Assembly (NCBI GenBank): GCA_029204225.1
Contig: CM055104.1
Coordinates: 20,925,761-20,989,760 of the forward strand
Origin: Diphasiastrum complanatum
Taxonomy: Eukaryota > Streptophyta > Lycopodiopsida > Lycopodiales > Lycopodiaceae
Length of the DNA: 64,000 bases
Direction of reading: 5' to 3'
How positions within the stretch are numbered: position 1 is the stretch's first letter; each line of letters starts with the position of its first letter. Positions 45,877 through 57,800 of this stretch are shown one piece after another. A model generated the notes under the pieces. That model saw only the letters and a program-made list of their open reading frames with translations. It was not told the DNA's origin and did no database searches. A program made the translations under genes and the position numbers.

Positions 45877-47894
45877 CATTATTCATCACAACAAATTGAA
45901 TGAATTTAAATTTTTGTAAGTTTTGAATGATTTGAATGCAAAAATATTAGAATACTCAACTCAAATTCGAAACATTTGTAAAATGTAACATTTAAACAAT
46001 AATCAATCAGTTTATAAATTTAAGATTCAAAGTTAAGGTGAATCATCAAAAAATCATAAAAGCTTTTTAAAAATAGGTCTATGTACCATTTTTCGTTTCA
46101 AAAGATATCACGCTTCCAAAGATTTAGTGTTTTCAGCATAATTATATCAATAATATATAAATGAAGTATTTCACATACAATTATACAATAGTAGGCTAGC
46201 TAAATTTATCAATACCAACATCAATGTTGCTGACTCTATCCAAATTAATTTATTTTACACATTTTCCAATTTTAGTTCAACAAGTTTTTAACCACCTTCT
46301 TTGTAGAATTTCAATTAATACCCTTCTCTATACTTCCACTGAAAAATGATACGAACCCATAATAAAATAATGAATTTCATTTGTTTGAGTTTTTGGAAAT
46401 AACCGATTCCACTAGAACACAAACTACAATATTTCAAAGTTGTTTAGTTTCATCAGATTTTAAATTTCAGGAAGCGAAATTTTTTTGCCTTTATTAACAT
46501 TAATATTTCAATCATTTCATTACCAATTTTGCCTCTCACACAACATTTTATACTACCATAATCCACCTCCCAATAGGGTGGTGCCACACCTAGATCTATG
46601 AGGACCAATAGGCTCATCACATAGTCCCACATCTCGGTTATCTCCAGTCTTATATAGTTAGAACCCAAATCATCATCCAAGAGTGCCTGTGAATAAAAAC
46701 ATCAACTCCCCATGCATATCCATTCTAGTGGTCCTAGGAATCACCCTTATCTTAGAGTCGTAGTTTTGATCACTAAGGGTATCCCTTGATCTTAGGGCCT
46801 ACACTAGCTAGATTATGCTCGGCTAATTACATTGCCATAATCCTAGCCTTGACCTTAGTCGATCAGGAATGTAACATTAGGTACATAATCAATGTCATAA
46901 AACTAGTCTTCTCACATGCGTTTAAACAAATCGCCAATCTGAAAAGCTATGGAGAGGAAATGTGAGAGGCAAGTTGCTAGATAAGAGAGAGCTAAGTTGC
47001 TAGATCCAAGCCTGAAAACATATACAACATTCAATCAAGGGACCACAAACTGCTTGAATCACTTTAACCTTTTATTCTTATTTCCAACATATTGCCCATA
47101 ATAGTAAGATGGATAGAAGGAGATAACAAGTTGTATGTTACAAGCTTTCAACACGATGACATTTGTTTTGGGACTTTTGACCTAAAAAAGAGTAATCTTT
47201 TTGGTGTTTTTAATGGTCCTAGTTCTAGGCCAAAATCATGGATTTTTTTAATAAATCTCTAATTTTTTTTTTTTAAAATACATATTTTAATAAAGCACTA
47301 TAGGTTTTTGTTTTGCAAACTTCATAAAACCATCATAATTACAAATGAAATAATATTTCAAGAGAACAAATGATTTTTGAAACTCGAAATCCCATTGAAA
47401 TACAAAATGACTTAAATTATATTCGCATATTCTCTTTTTAAAGTACATTTTCTAAGGAATTTTCATTAATGCCTCTCAATTCAAAATTTGACATATTCTC
47501 AACACTCTCATTTTCAGCTGATGAAGTGGAAGACCCGTCTTCTTCATCAAAGTTGACTGGCATATCTTCCTTAGAATCCGCGTCCAATGTTGACAAGAAA
47601 CCTTGTAAGCCCGGAAGATGATGGATTTTCCATTGATTCAAGTCGTTCTTTCAATATAGATATAGTTGACTTTTGTAGATGATTGGTCACTGTTAACTCA
47701 AAATTAAACGCCAAAACATCTACATCCTATAAATTCAAATCTTTGACTCTTGGTTGATTAAGTTGGCAATCTCTTTCTCTTGCCCTTTGGATCTACTTGT
47801 AACATTTCAAGTTCATACCTTCTCAAAAAAGCATGTGCTAAAGTGGTGCGCAACCAATGGACATGTAGTACTTTTGTCTGATTGCTATTTTGAA
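45877..47894. other. AT-rich DNA, no gene recognised
   Basis: A 67-codon minus-strand frame at 47438-47641 with an acidic/Ser-rich segment (MPVNFDEEDGSSTSSAENES) might be a piece of a gene, for instance of the DUF7869-like gene further right, but there is no supporting domain. Confidence 0.35.
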
Positions 47895-48752
47895 TGAAAC
47901 CATATACATAGTAGAGATAGGTTAGGCCTAGACAACAGACTCTTGATTGATGCGGGTGGCTATTGCTGACACTTGGATGTTTATGGAGTTTTGCGCACAG
48001 ATGGCAACCGTGGATGCTACATGGACACCTCTCAGACGAGAGGTATTGCGAGGTAGGATGCTTTGTAGGAGGAAGAGACCATCACGTGAGAGTTGAGTTC
48101 CATTCGCTCAGCTTGGTAGATGTAGGTACTTTGTTTTCATAAATCATTACATGCATTTAGGGTTTATTCGTGGCGCAATTTTTGCATGTGGCTAATGGGT
48201 GTTTTGTGGCAAGTATGGATGTACGATATTGAGTGATGGATGGACTGACATTCGTCAGCGATCCGTCGTCAATGTCTTGGTTTCTTGCCCGCTTGGCACA
48301 GTATTCCTACGTGGCATGGATGCCACTCGAGGTGGTGACACCATCACAACCGATTTTGTATGGGAGGTTATTAGAGATGTTATTGGTGACATTGGAGTGG
48401 AGCATGTGGTTCAAGTTGTCATGGACAACGCTTCGAACTGCAAGCAGATGTGAGAGATTATGACGAGGGAACATCCCAGCATTGTGTGGACACCCTGTGC
48501 TGCACATTGCACAGACTTGTTCATCCATGACCTATGTGCACTTCCGTGGATCAGAGAGGTATTGGTTTCTCCATTTGCTATGCTATCTTGATTGACGCCT
48601 ACTCCATGCTGCTAAACACATCTCAACTACCATCTAAATTTTTTACAAGATGTTTGTGTTGCAGGTCACTTCTACGGCCATGCGCCTGGTCACTTTCGTT
48701 ACCAGGGAAAGGCATGTGCTGGCCCTATTCCGCACCTTCTCATACCTAAACC
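47895..48752 (+). pseudogene. Second hAT copy, truncated on both sides
   Basis: Nearly collinear with 29710-30545 of the other hAT remnant, including intron sequence. It contains MFCGKYGCTILSDGWTDIRQ and VEHVVQVVMDNASNC (DUF659) and the block after CKQM. The same TGA after CKQM is present in both copies. Similarity stops abruptly at CCTAAACCTGA (48752), where the DUF7869-like gene remnant begins. Confidence 0.8.
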
Positions 48753-49184
48753 TGATTTCATTCAAATCACAGCGCCATTTCATTTTTGCAGTTTTTACAC
48801 TTTGCCTATTATTCCTTGAGCCCACAAAAATTTCACATTCCTCACCTTGCACAAGCTGCAAGAAATCATTATCTCGAGGAAGATTTGAAAATTTGACAAT
48901 TGTAGTCCTTCAAGAGATAGCCATGAAACCGAATTTGAAAATTGTATGCTCTATAATAATATAATGTCTGATTCATTACATTTGGTTTTAAACTGATGTT
49001 GAAGCTAATATCATTAATATTAGCTAAGCATCGTTCTGTTTCATTGGCTTAATATAATCACAAAAATCATATTTGTGTCTGATTAATGACACGTTTGGAT
49101 TTGGCACATACAATTCCTCGACAATGCTTTGAAGCACTGGTAAAGAACATACCTTCTTGCGTCTCAACTTCTAAGAAAAGCAAC
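48753..49184 (-). pseudogene. DUF7869-like gene, downstream half
   Basis: On the minus strand, starting at the insertion site, the frame reads KLRRKKVCSLPVLQSIVEEL, then RHKYDFCDYIKPMKQN to a TAG near 49020. Beyond what is probably an intron, another coding-looking block reads FSNLPRDNDFLQLVQGEECE and NRQSVKTAKMKWRCDLNEI to about 48755. This continues the protein whose conserved part lies at 59321-59805. An in-frame TAG (FS*KL) lies just after the junction. It is interrupted by the 10 kb LTR element and is non-functional. Confidence 0.65.
49180..49184. repeat. Target site duplication GCAAC, left copy
   Basis: Matches GCAAC at 59316-59320 and defines insertion of the outer element. Confidence 0.88.
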
Positions 49185-49917
49185 TGTGAAGAATTGCCAA
49201 AAACTGGCAAATCTAGCTTGATAAGAATAAGGTAAATTGTGTACACAAGTGGGTCCCACACATGTGAGGCCATGATGCCATGATGCCACGTGATGCCATG
49301 ATGCCACATGTGAGGCCATGATGCCACGTGGGAAATCCATCCTAATGTAGATTAGGTCAAGTCAAGAGAGCTGGTCATTTCTATTTGGTGGTCATTCCTT
49401 TATAGGATCTACATCTTAGTTTAAGGTGAAAATTTGACCAACTAGCTACCTACCAAACATAACTCTAGGATCTAGGCTATGGTTTCATTTTAGGGCAAGA
49501 AGGGTGAAATAACTTCCTTATTACATGCTGGAAATCCACCTAACTTCAAGAAGGAAGTTGAATTTGCTATTCATTCCAAGCTCCCATAGTGAGAAGATAG
49601 AAAATTTTTGGAGCTCATTGGCAATCTCAAGCTAGTTCACTATGTACATTGAGTTTTTGTGATCCAAATGAAACCAAATCAATTTCTACTTGTTTCTCAG
49701 GTTGAAGGTCGTACTACAGCCTCTATTACACACGTTTGGTCTCAGATTTTAATGTTTATCAATGATTTTGATTGTTAATGCTTGTTGTTTGTCAAATTGC
49801 CAATCTAGATCAACTTTTTTGTGTCTAGTTTTTTGATAGATTGTTAAGCAAGAATCCAATCACTCTTGTGGATCTTTTGTAGATCCATTTATGGTCCTAA
49901 AGTACAGTACTTTCACA
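49185..49917 (+). repeat. 5' LTR of outer element
   Basis: 733 bp, TGTGAAGAATTGCC to TTTCACA. It contains a tandem expansion of a GATGCCAT-type unit at about 49266-49325 that occurs once in the 3' LTR. Confidence 0.92.
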
Positions 49918-49930
49918 TGGTATCAGAGCC
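49918..49930 (+). other. Primer-binding site, initiator tRNA-Met type
   Basis: TGGTATCAGAGCC directly after the 5' LTR. Confidence 0.93.
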
Positions 49931-50731
49931 AAGTACAAGAGCATAAGCTATTGATCTAATGCAAATCCATTTTTAGCAAGTTTTGGTGCTAAAGCTAGTA
50001 TTGAGAGGGCAAGCTAGAATCTTGATTTTGGTGAGGAGATTTGATCCCAAACTTGGTCGGGGTCCAAATCCGTACTGTCCACATGTGTGGGCACCTCTGA
50101 ACCTGCATTTAATGCATGGTATTCATTTGATCCAAAGAAATTTAATTTGTGAGCTTTTGATGTAATTTTTGGTGGAAATCTTAGGATAAGCTACCAAGAT
50201 TGAGTGCCTTTGATTAGATTTGACATAGGGTCATGAAATCTAATTAATCTAGGCTGAAATCAGGTCCTCTAAACTTGTTTTACAGGTCTTGAAAGTACAT
50301 CAAAAAGTGTGAGGGAGATTTAGTCATGTTATTGTCCAAAAGTAGCCAAAAATAGCCAAAATTGGCAAGATTTGATTGTAAGTAGATTTCACATCATCTT
50401 ATCTTCATTCCAAATTTGTGAGGGAGTGCTAGAACTGAAATTATAAGTCCATTTTTTGGATTAGAAATCTAATTTGAGTGAAACACTACAAGAGAGAGAC
50501 CTTAGTGAGTTTCTAGAGACAATCAAATCCATTTCTTGGCAAGATTTGTTTGAAAGTAGTTTTCACTTCATCTTATCTTCATTCCAGCTTTGTGAGGGAG
50601 TGATAGAACTGTGATTATAAGTCCATTTGTTGGATTAGAAATCAAATTTGAGTGAAACACTGCAAGTGTGAGACCTTTGTGAGTTTCAAGTCAATCAAAT
50701 CTGTTTCTTGTTTGTAGAAGTCACTAGTAAG
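49931..50731 (+). other. Leader of outer element
   Basis: Noncoding. It has a direct repeat of about 115 bp: the text around 50375-50510 (TTTCACATCATCTTATC...GTGAGGGAGTG) recurs at about 50555-50690. Confidence 0.6.
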
Positions 50732-50842
50732 ATGGGATCTGTTGGAGCATACCTTCTAGAAGCTAGTGAGAGATTTAATTCTACAAATTATGCTATTTAG
50801 AAGGTTAGGATGGACTCACTCTTGGTGCTCCAAGACCTTTAT
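50732..50842 (+). pseudogene. Start of gag of outer element, before the nested insertion
   Basis: ATG at 50732 begins MGSVGAYLLEASERFNSTNY, with a TAG replacing the conserved Trp shortly after (AI*KVRMDS). The frame is cut at QDLY by the nested element; the last five bases (TTTAT) are the duplicated target. It continues at 56853. Confidence 0.85.
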
Positions 50843-51546
50843 TGTGAAGAATTGAAAAAGATGATCTATGTTAGATATAGGGGTCTTATGTTTTTTACAT
50901 CAAGCATCTAGGTGTAGGATGTTGATAGGAACAAATTTGGCATAGATGGCAAATTATGCATTTCCACTTGTAATGCCACTATTGAGCCAAAATAGAGCAA
51001 GAGACTAAACTCGTGCCAATTAGAGTGTAGACAAGTGTAATACTTTTGTTTGATGAATTCCAAGAGGTCCAATAGGATTTAGAGGTGGAACCATGTGAGG
51101 TCCAATAGAAAATTGAGGTGTGCTTGAATATAGTCCAATAGAATTAAGAGGTGCATGGATCAATGGTCCAATAGGATCAAGAGGTGACAAAGTATGGTCC
51201 AATCATAGTTAAGCATAGTGGTAGCTCGTGGATCTACTAGTATCATTGTACTCCTCATTTTGAAGTTAATTGATTTGGTGATTATATGGATTTTGAGTGT
51301 TATTGGATTTCTAGCTTTCTCTCTCTACCCGAGGAGAGCAGCTTGTTTTTACTTAGATTATTTTTTGAATACTTCCCACACATGTGAGTGAGAGTTGGAA
51401 GTGATTGAATGCATGTAGTAGTGTGTTTTTGCCATAGGATCTAAGATTGATCTTGAATCTCAATCTAGTCTTGATCTTGGTGCATCTACACACCTTAGGA
51501 GATCACAAGTACATGTTGTGGACAGTCCACACGTGTGAATTCAACA
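50843..51546 (+). repeat. 5' LTR of inner Copia
   Basis: 704 bp, TGTGAAGAATTG to TTCAACA. It differs from the 3' LTR mainly by one extra block of about 70 bp (near 50930-51000) and by lacking about 37 bp present near 56607-56640 of the 3' LTR. Confidence 0.93.
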
Positions 51547-51559
51547 TGGTATCAGAGCC
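51547..51559 (+). other. Primer-binding site, initiator tRNA-Met type
   Basis: TGGTATCAGAGCC immediately after the 5' LTR. Confidence 0.94.
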
Positions 51560-52302
51560 TACCTAAGGTTACCATGCATTTTGATCCATATAAATGAAAA
51601 TTTTTCATCAATCTTGAGCTAGAAATTGTCAAGGCCCATTTTCCTAGCTATCTTGTTCAATTTTGGATCAAAAGAGATCAAAAGGACACTGATTGGGTCT
51701 GACCTAGTACTGTATGGAATCAGGTGCTTAGACACGTGTGAGGAACATCCAATTTCAGTTTGGAAGTTCTCTCTCACGTTTGATCCATTTATCTTGCTTG
51801 ATAGCTTGTTTTGAAGCTATTTTTGTCTAGTTTCTGATGCAATTAGTTTCATTCCATTTGGTTGAGCCAATCAGAAGTTATAAGCTTTTGAAGAGGATTA
51901 GGTAGGGCACCTAGACCTAGGTCGAAACATTTGGTTTGGTCAAGAGATTGCTTGGTTGATCCAAAATCACAGTTGTATGCTTACCAATCTCATCTATTTG
52001 TAATCTAGGCACTGTTTTGAGATCTTAGCCATTTTGTTTCATGCAATATCATTGTATTTGAGTCAAATTTGGTTTCTTAGTGTACTTCACACGTGCTAAG
52101 AGTGTTTGATCCTAACTTTGCCTATACTCCATCATTTGATGTGAAATAGATCTTGTTTTAGAGATATTTGTGTAGCTAGTGAGAATCAATTCACAAATAG
52201 TTGCAAGATCTTTCATAGGAGGAGATAGTACTCTATTATTGGATCCTATTGAGAGTGTGTAGCAACATTCATTGTTCATCATTTGAGTTCTCTTCACTTC
52301 AA
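51560..52302 (+). other. Leader of inner Copia
   Basis: Noncoding, about 740 bp. Its reverse counterpart lies at 60832-61575, with which it is similar throughout. Confidence 0.7.
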
Positions 52303-54120
52303 ATGTCTTCAATGGGTTCATCCTTGTTGGAACCAAGTGAAAGATTGTCCACTTCAAACTATTCAATTTGGAAAATGAGAATGGAGTCCATCTTGATCCT
52401 TCAAGACGTGATGGACATAGTTCTTGGCCTTGAAGAAGAACCACAAGTTCTTCAAGAGGTTCAAAAATACAAAAAGAGAGCTAGGATGGCTCTCCACTAC
52501 ATTAAGATGAATGTCTCTAATGAGATATTGAGGGAGATAGGTACTTGTACAACAGCCAAAGAAGCTTGGGATTGTCTCAAGACTATCTATGAGGCTAAGA
52601 ATACCTCTAGGCTTCTCACTCTTAGAAATCAAATCTTTCAAAGTAGCCAAAAGAGTGATGAGAGTGCATCTAGTTATGTTTTGAGAGTAAAAGATATTCA
52701 TAGAGAACTTGCTTGTATTGGTGATTCCATCAATCAAAATGAGCTAGTTCAAGTCATTCTCAATGGCTTGAGAAATGAATTTGATAACCTTGTCCAATCC
52801 TATGCCATTAAGGAGGAGCTACCAAGTTTTGAGGCTCTCCAAAGTGTGCTAATTTCAGAAGAATCAAGACAAGAGTACAAGCTTTTGAGGATGGACAAGC
52901 TTTCTCTCACTCATAATGATGGCAAAGCTCTCTTTGCCAAGGATAAGCACAAAGGGAGGAGCAAGAACCAACATCAACAATCCTCAATCAAGGACAAAGT
53001 CAAATCCAAAGACAAAGATGAGGAGGAAGATGATTCCTCTAATGCTTCATCATCCAAGCTCAAGAAGAAGAAGATCAAGTGCTTTTATTGTGGCAAGAAA
53101 GGTCATTATGCCACCAATTGCTTCAAGAAGAAGAATCAACTCAAGCAAGCCAACATTACCAACGAGAAGGAAGACACTATTGCAAGTGATGGAGAGGGAT
53201 CTCTTATGGTCTCTAGTTTCTCATCTACTCCTTTCAAGAAGGACGGCCTATGGTATATTGATAGTGGAGCCTCTTCACATATGTGTAGCTCCAAGGACTC
53301 TTTCTCTTCTATTGCACCTTATGATGGAGTCAAGAAATCAATATACACTGCAAATGATTTTGAATGTTCTTTCGAAGGCATAGGGAACATTCCCTTGAAG
53401 CTTGCATCCTGTAAAGTTCTTTCTCTCTCTAAAGTTCTTTATGTACCTAAGCTTACCAAGAATCTTATTAGTGTTGGCCAATTGCTTGATAATGGCCTTG
53501 ATGTAAAATTCAATGTTGATACTTGCACTATCAAGAAGAATGATGAGATACTTGCATTAGGATCTAGATTTGGTGGCATCTATAAACTAGATCCAAATGA
53601 GTATGTGAATGCTTGTAATGTTGCTCTTGTGAACAAGCTCTCTATGGAGGAATTATGGCATAGGAGGTTGGGACATCCCAACTACAAATCCATGCTCTCT
53701 ATGATCAAAGAAGCCAAAGCTATTGGCTTGCCAAAGTCATTCTCCAAGAAGATCAAGCCTTGTGAGGCTTGTGCTATTGCTAAATCTCACAAAAAGCCAT
53801 TTACAAGATCTTCTATCAAAAGCAAGCATCCTTTGGATCTAATCCACTCGGATGTGCATTTCTCATCAACTACAAGCAAGGGAGGAGCCACTTGTTTTAT
53901 TACTTTCATTGATGATTTCACAAGATTCACTTGGATATATCTTCTTGCATCTAAATCTATGGTGTTTGATCATTTCCTTATTTTCAAAGCTCATGTAGAG
54001 AAGCAATTCTCATTCAAGATTAAAGCTCTTAGAAGTGATGGAGGTGGTGGATATATCTCCAATAAATTTCAAGATTTTTGTGAGCATGAAGGCATTAAAA
54101 GAGAGTTCTCTTGTGCCTAA
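52303..54120 (+). pseudogene. Copia gag-protease-integrase, first part of polyprotein
   Basis: I prefer the ATG at 52303 (MSSMGSSLLEPSERLSTSNY), which matches gag starts elsewhere in the window, over the upstream ATG at 52249. Gag covers about 250 residues, with the zinc knuckle CFYCGKKGHYATNC at 53080-53121. The protease has DSGASSH near 53260. Integrase has the HHCC finger (HRRLGHPN, then CEACAIAKSHK) and catalytic residues in HSDVHF and LRSDGGG; the frame stops at TAA 54118-54120, just before the segment with the catalytic Glu. Full Copia polyproteins run on into RT, so this stop is a disabling mutation. Confidence 0.9.
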
Positions 54121-54680
54121 TCTCCATCTCAAAATGGAGTGGCCGAGAGAAGGAATAATTCTCTATGTGAATGTGCAAAATCTATGAGAATTGAGGCATC
54201 TTTGCCCAAATATTTTTGGGGAGAAGCCATTAATTGTGCAAATTATCTTTGCAATAGGCTCCCACATATAGCTCTTGGAGGAAAGTCACCATATGAAATC
54301 TTATATTTGAAGAAGCCTAAGGTTGATTACCTTAGAGTTTTTGGATGCTTATGCTTTGTCCATATTCTCTTGGAAACAAGGAAGAAAGAAGATCCTAGTG
54401 CATGCAAAGGGATCATGGTTGGATACTCATCTACCAAGAAGGCCTAGAGAGTCTTTATACTCTCTACTTCTCAAGTTATTGAAAGTAGAGATGTTGTCTT
54501 TCATGAAGATCAACACTCATCTTTTGAAGAGGCCGAGATCAAGAAATCTATGGATGCATCACCAATTATTGATTTTGAAGACAATCATGATGTGATGGGG
54601 TCGAGATTTGAACTCTCCTCGGATTTTCTCACCAAGAAGATCCATGAGAGATAGATCCGAGCCTAAGAGGCTCTCATATG
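54121..54680 (+). pseudogene. Copia integrase C-terminal part, interrupted
   Basis: It continues in the same frame with SPSQNGVAERRN (catalytic Glu), YFWGEAINCANYLCNRLPH and VFGCLCFVH. A TAG at 54445-54447 replaces a residue in KKA*RVF, then VIESRDVVFHEDQ follows. The frame is lost around 54590-54680. Confidence 0.85.
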
Positions 54681-56119
54681 TTGATAAAGGCAAACAAGTG
54701 GATCTTGATTCCACTAATTATGTTTTTTATGTCTCTCGAGCCAAAGATTGTACAAGAGGCACTCAATACCAAGGAGTGGTATGATGCCATGAAGCAAGAG
54801 TATGATGCATTGATCACCAACAATACTTGGGAGCTCGTGGATCCTCCATCCAGCAAGCATGTGATTGGTTGGAAGTGGGTATTTAGGATCAAGTTCAATC
54901 ATGATGGCACCATCAACAAGCATAAAGCAAGATTATGTGGCAAAGAATTTGCTCAAATCCATGGTCTTGATTATGAGGAGACCTTTGCACCCATTGCAAA
55001 GATGGTGACAATAATAATTCTTGTTTCTCTTGCTTGTTTCTTCAAGTGGAAGGTGTTCCAATTAGATGTATCCAATGCTTTTCTAAATGGTTAACTTGAG
55101 GAGGAGATCTATATGGAACAACCTCAAGGATTCATCAAGGATGAGTCCAAAGTATGCTTGCTCTTCAAAAGTCTTTATGGACTCAAGCAAGCACCAAGAT
55201 CATGGTATTCAAGACTTAATTCTTTTCTTATCTCACTAGGACTTACTCTTAGTGACTATGATCCTTCCATGTATCTAAAGTTTGTTGATAGCAATATTGT
55301 CATTCTTCTAATTTATGTTGATGACATTATTCTTTGTGGAAGTTGTATCAAGCTAGTTATTGAAACTAAGCTAGCACTTGGATGTGAGTTTGAAATGCAA
55401 GATCTAGGAGAGATACATTACATCCTAGGCATAGAAATTGATTTTTATGAAAATCATGTCTTTATATGCCAATCTAGATATGCTCGCTCTATGTTGAAAA
55501 AATTCCATATGGAAAATTCTAAGAGCATAGATACTCCAATGGAGCAAATTGTAAAGATCCTAATAAAGGTGATGAAAGATCCTTTGAGGACATCACACTT
55601 TTTAGGAGACTTGTAGGCTCCTTGATTTGGCTTACTATTACTAGGCCCGATCTAAGTTTTTGTGTGCACAAATTGAGTCAATTTATGCAAGATCCTAAGA
55701 TTCATCATTGGAAGATGGCCAAGAGGATTCTAAGATATGTATCTTCATCTTGTGATCATGGTCTACTCTATAAAAGTGAAAATCTATCCATTGTTGGCTA
55801 CTCGGATTCGGACTTTGCCAGTGACAAGGTGGATCGAAAGTCTATTAGTGCATACACTATCTTTCTTGGAGGCAATCTAATATCTTGGCTTTCCAAAAAG
55901 CAAGATACTATATCTCTCTCTTCATGTGAGGCCGAGTACAAAGCACTCACTACAACTACCAAAGAGGTGCTTTGGATCAAGAGGCTATTAATGGAACTAA
56001 AGTGCATCAAGGAAGATGATCTACCAATGATAAAGTGTGATAACATCTCGGCCCAAGCTCTTGCCAACAGTCCCATATTTCACCAAGCCTTTGAGCAAAA
56101 GTGCTTTCATCAAGCATAG
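54678..56119 (+). pseudogene. Copia reverse transcriptase and RNase H, interrupted
   Basis: RT starts with the EALNTKEWYDAMKQEYDALI and VIGWKWVFRIKFNHDG motifs and includes VFQLDVSNAFLNG, followed by a TAA (55092-55094). It resumes with EEEIYMEQPQGF, SLYGLKQAPRSWY and the catalytic YVDD at 55314-55325. After a frameshift near 55560-55620 come TRPDLSFCVHKLSQFM and RNase H (GYSDSDFASDKVDRKS and SSCEAEYKALT), ending TAG near 56117. All motifs are readable; two frame breaks disable this copy. Confidence 0.9.
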
Positions 56120-56170
56120 ATCTAATCTTGGAGTTATATCAAGATCAATGCTCAAATCTTCATAGATAAT

Positions 56171-56183
56171 TTTTTAGGAGGAG
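56171..56183 (+). other. Polypurine tract of inner Copia
   Basis: TTTTTAGGAGGAG directly before the 3' LTR. Confidence 0.75.
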
Positions 56184-56852
56184 TGTGAAGAATTGAAAAA
56201 GATTATCTATGCTAGATATAGAGGTCTTATGTTTTTTACATCAAGCATCTAGGTGTAGGATGTTAAATAGAGTAAGAGGCTAAAATCGTGCCAATTAGAG
56301 TGTAGACAAGTGCAATGCTTTTGTTTGATGAATTCCAAGAGGTCCAATAGGATTTAGAGGTGGAACCATGTGAGTTCCAATAGGAAATTGAGGTGTGCTT
56401 GAATATAGTCCAATAGAATTAAAAGGTGCATGGATCAATGGTCCAATAGGATCAAGAGGTCACAAAGTATGGTCCAATCATAGTTAAGCATAGTGGTAGC
56501 TCGTGGATCTACTAGTATCATTGTACTCCTCATTTTGAAGCTAATTGATTTGGTGATTAGATGGATTTTGAGTGTTATTGGATTTCTAGCTTTCTCTCTC
56601 TATCTGAGAGCTCATGATGTTTTTTCTCTCTCTACTCGAGGAGAGCAGCTTGTTTTTACTTAGATTATTTTTTGAATACTTCCCACACATGTGAGTGAGA
56701 GTTGGAAGTGATTGAATGCATGTAGTAGTGTGTTTTTGCCATAGGATCTAAGATTGATCTTGAATCTCAATCTAGTCTTGACTTGGTGCATCTACACACC
56801 TTAGGAGATCACAAGTACATGTTGTGGATAGTCCACACGTGTGAATTCAACA
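56184..56852 (+). repeat. 3' LTR of inner Copia
   Basis: 669 bp, TGTGAAGAATTG to TTCAACA, followed by TTTAT (56853-56857), the second copy of the target duplication. The outer gag frame resumes immediately. Confidence 0.93.
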
Positions 56853-57794
56853 TTTATGAGTTCTTGATTGAAGATGAAGATAAACCTCTAGGTGCACATG
56901 AGTTAGCTAGATACAAAAAGAGATCTAGGCTTAATTGTGTGAAGATGAATGTGAGCAATGATTTGTTGAGAGAAGTATCAGCATGTACTAGTGCTAAAGA
57001 GGTTTGGGAGTCTTTAAAATCAATCTATGAATGTAGTAACACTTCAAGATGACTCATGCTTAGAAATCAGATTTTGCAAAGCATGAAGAGAAGTGAGGAG
57101 AGTGCACAAGACTATGAGGAGAAGTGAGGAGAGTGCACAAGATTATGTACTCAGAATCAAGTCTCTAAATAGGGAGTTGGCTTCCATTGGAGAGAAGATT
57201 CATGATGGAGAGCTTGTACAAATTGTCCTTAATGGTCTAGGAGATGACTTTGCAAATTTGGTCCAAAGTTTTGCCATCCAAGACACTTTGCCAACTATAG
57301 AAAAACTTCATAGTGTATTAGTGGCTGAAGAGTGTAGAATGCTCCATGCAAAATCTAGGATGAGCTCCTTGTCTTTGCAGGATGGTGATGAGAAAGTCAA
57401 TTTCTCATTCAAGGGCAAAAAGAAGACCAATGGAAAAAAGAAGCATCCAAAGGAGGCCAAAGAAGAGGATGATACATCAAGCTCAAAGGACAAGTCAAAG
57501 CAGAAATGCTTCTTTTGTGGAAAGAAGGGGCATTATGCATCTGAATGCTACAAGAGGCTAAGAACACAAGTGGAGGAGGACAAACAAGGAAACCTTGCAA
57601 AGGAGGAGGTGGAGGATGAAGTAGGTGTGTTCTTGATGGCATCTACATCCTCACCAACAAGCAGTAGCAATTCAAGAGACAATTGGTGGACTGACAGTGG
57701 GGCTTGCTCCCACCCGTCTTGTGAAAAGGACTTTTTCTCAACCTTACACTCTTTCAATGATGCTGAAAAGTTTGTCTTTCTTCTAGAATCCTGA
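56853..57794 (+). pseudogene. Remainder of outer-element gag and protease motif
   Basis: It continues gag after the nested insertion: YEFLIEDEDKPLG, KVNFSF and so on, with a zinc knuckle CFFCGKKGHYASEC (about 57508-57549) and the protease region WWTDSGACSH (DSGA retained, following Ser changed to Cys) near 57685-57715. There is a TGA near 57050 and a tandem duplication of about 31 bp near 57088-57150 that shifts the frame. The frame ends TGA at 57792-57794. The gag is related to that of the inner Copia but clearly distinct. Confidence 0.85.
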
Positions 57795-57800
57795 AAATGC

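Larger units (their letters stand above)
50843..56852 (+). mobile_element. Inner Copia element (family C), all domains present, a few stops
   Basis: A 6.0 kb element is nested in the outer gag, with target duplication TTTAT at 50838-50842 and 56853-56857. LTRs are at 50843-51546 and 56184-56852. Domain order is gag, protease, integrase, RT, RNase H, i.e. Copia. The coding region carries at least three stops and two frameshifts, so this copy is probably inactive although structurally complete. Confidence 0.95.

Noticed and set aside
49067-49327. Minus-strand 86-codon frame crossing the left edge of the outer LTR
   Set aside because: It joins LTR sequence to host pseudogene by chance; the host frame continuing from 59321 is a different one.
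52112-54900. Minus-strand and out-of-frame ORFs inside the inner Copia
   Set aside because: All overlap the polyprotein frame, which has the full set of Copia motifs.
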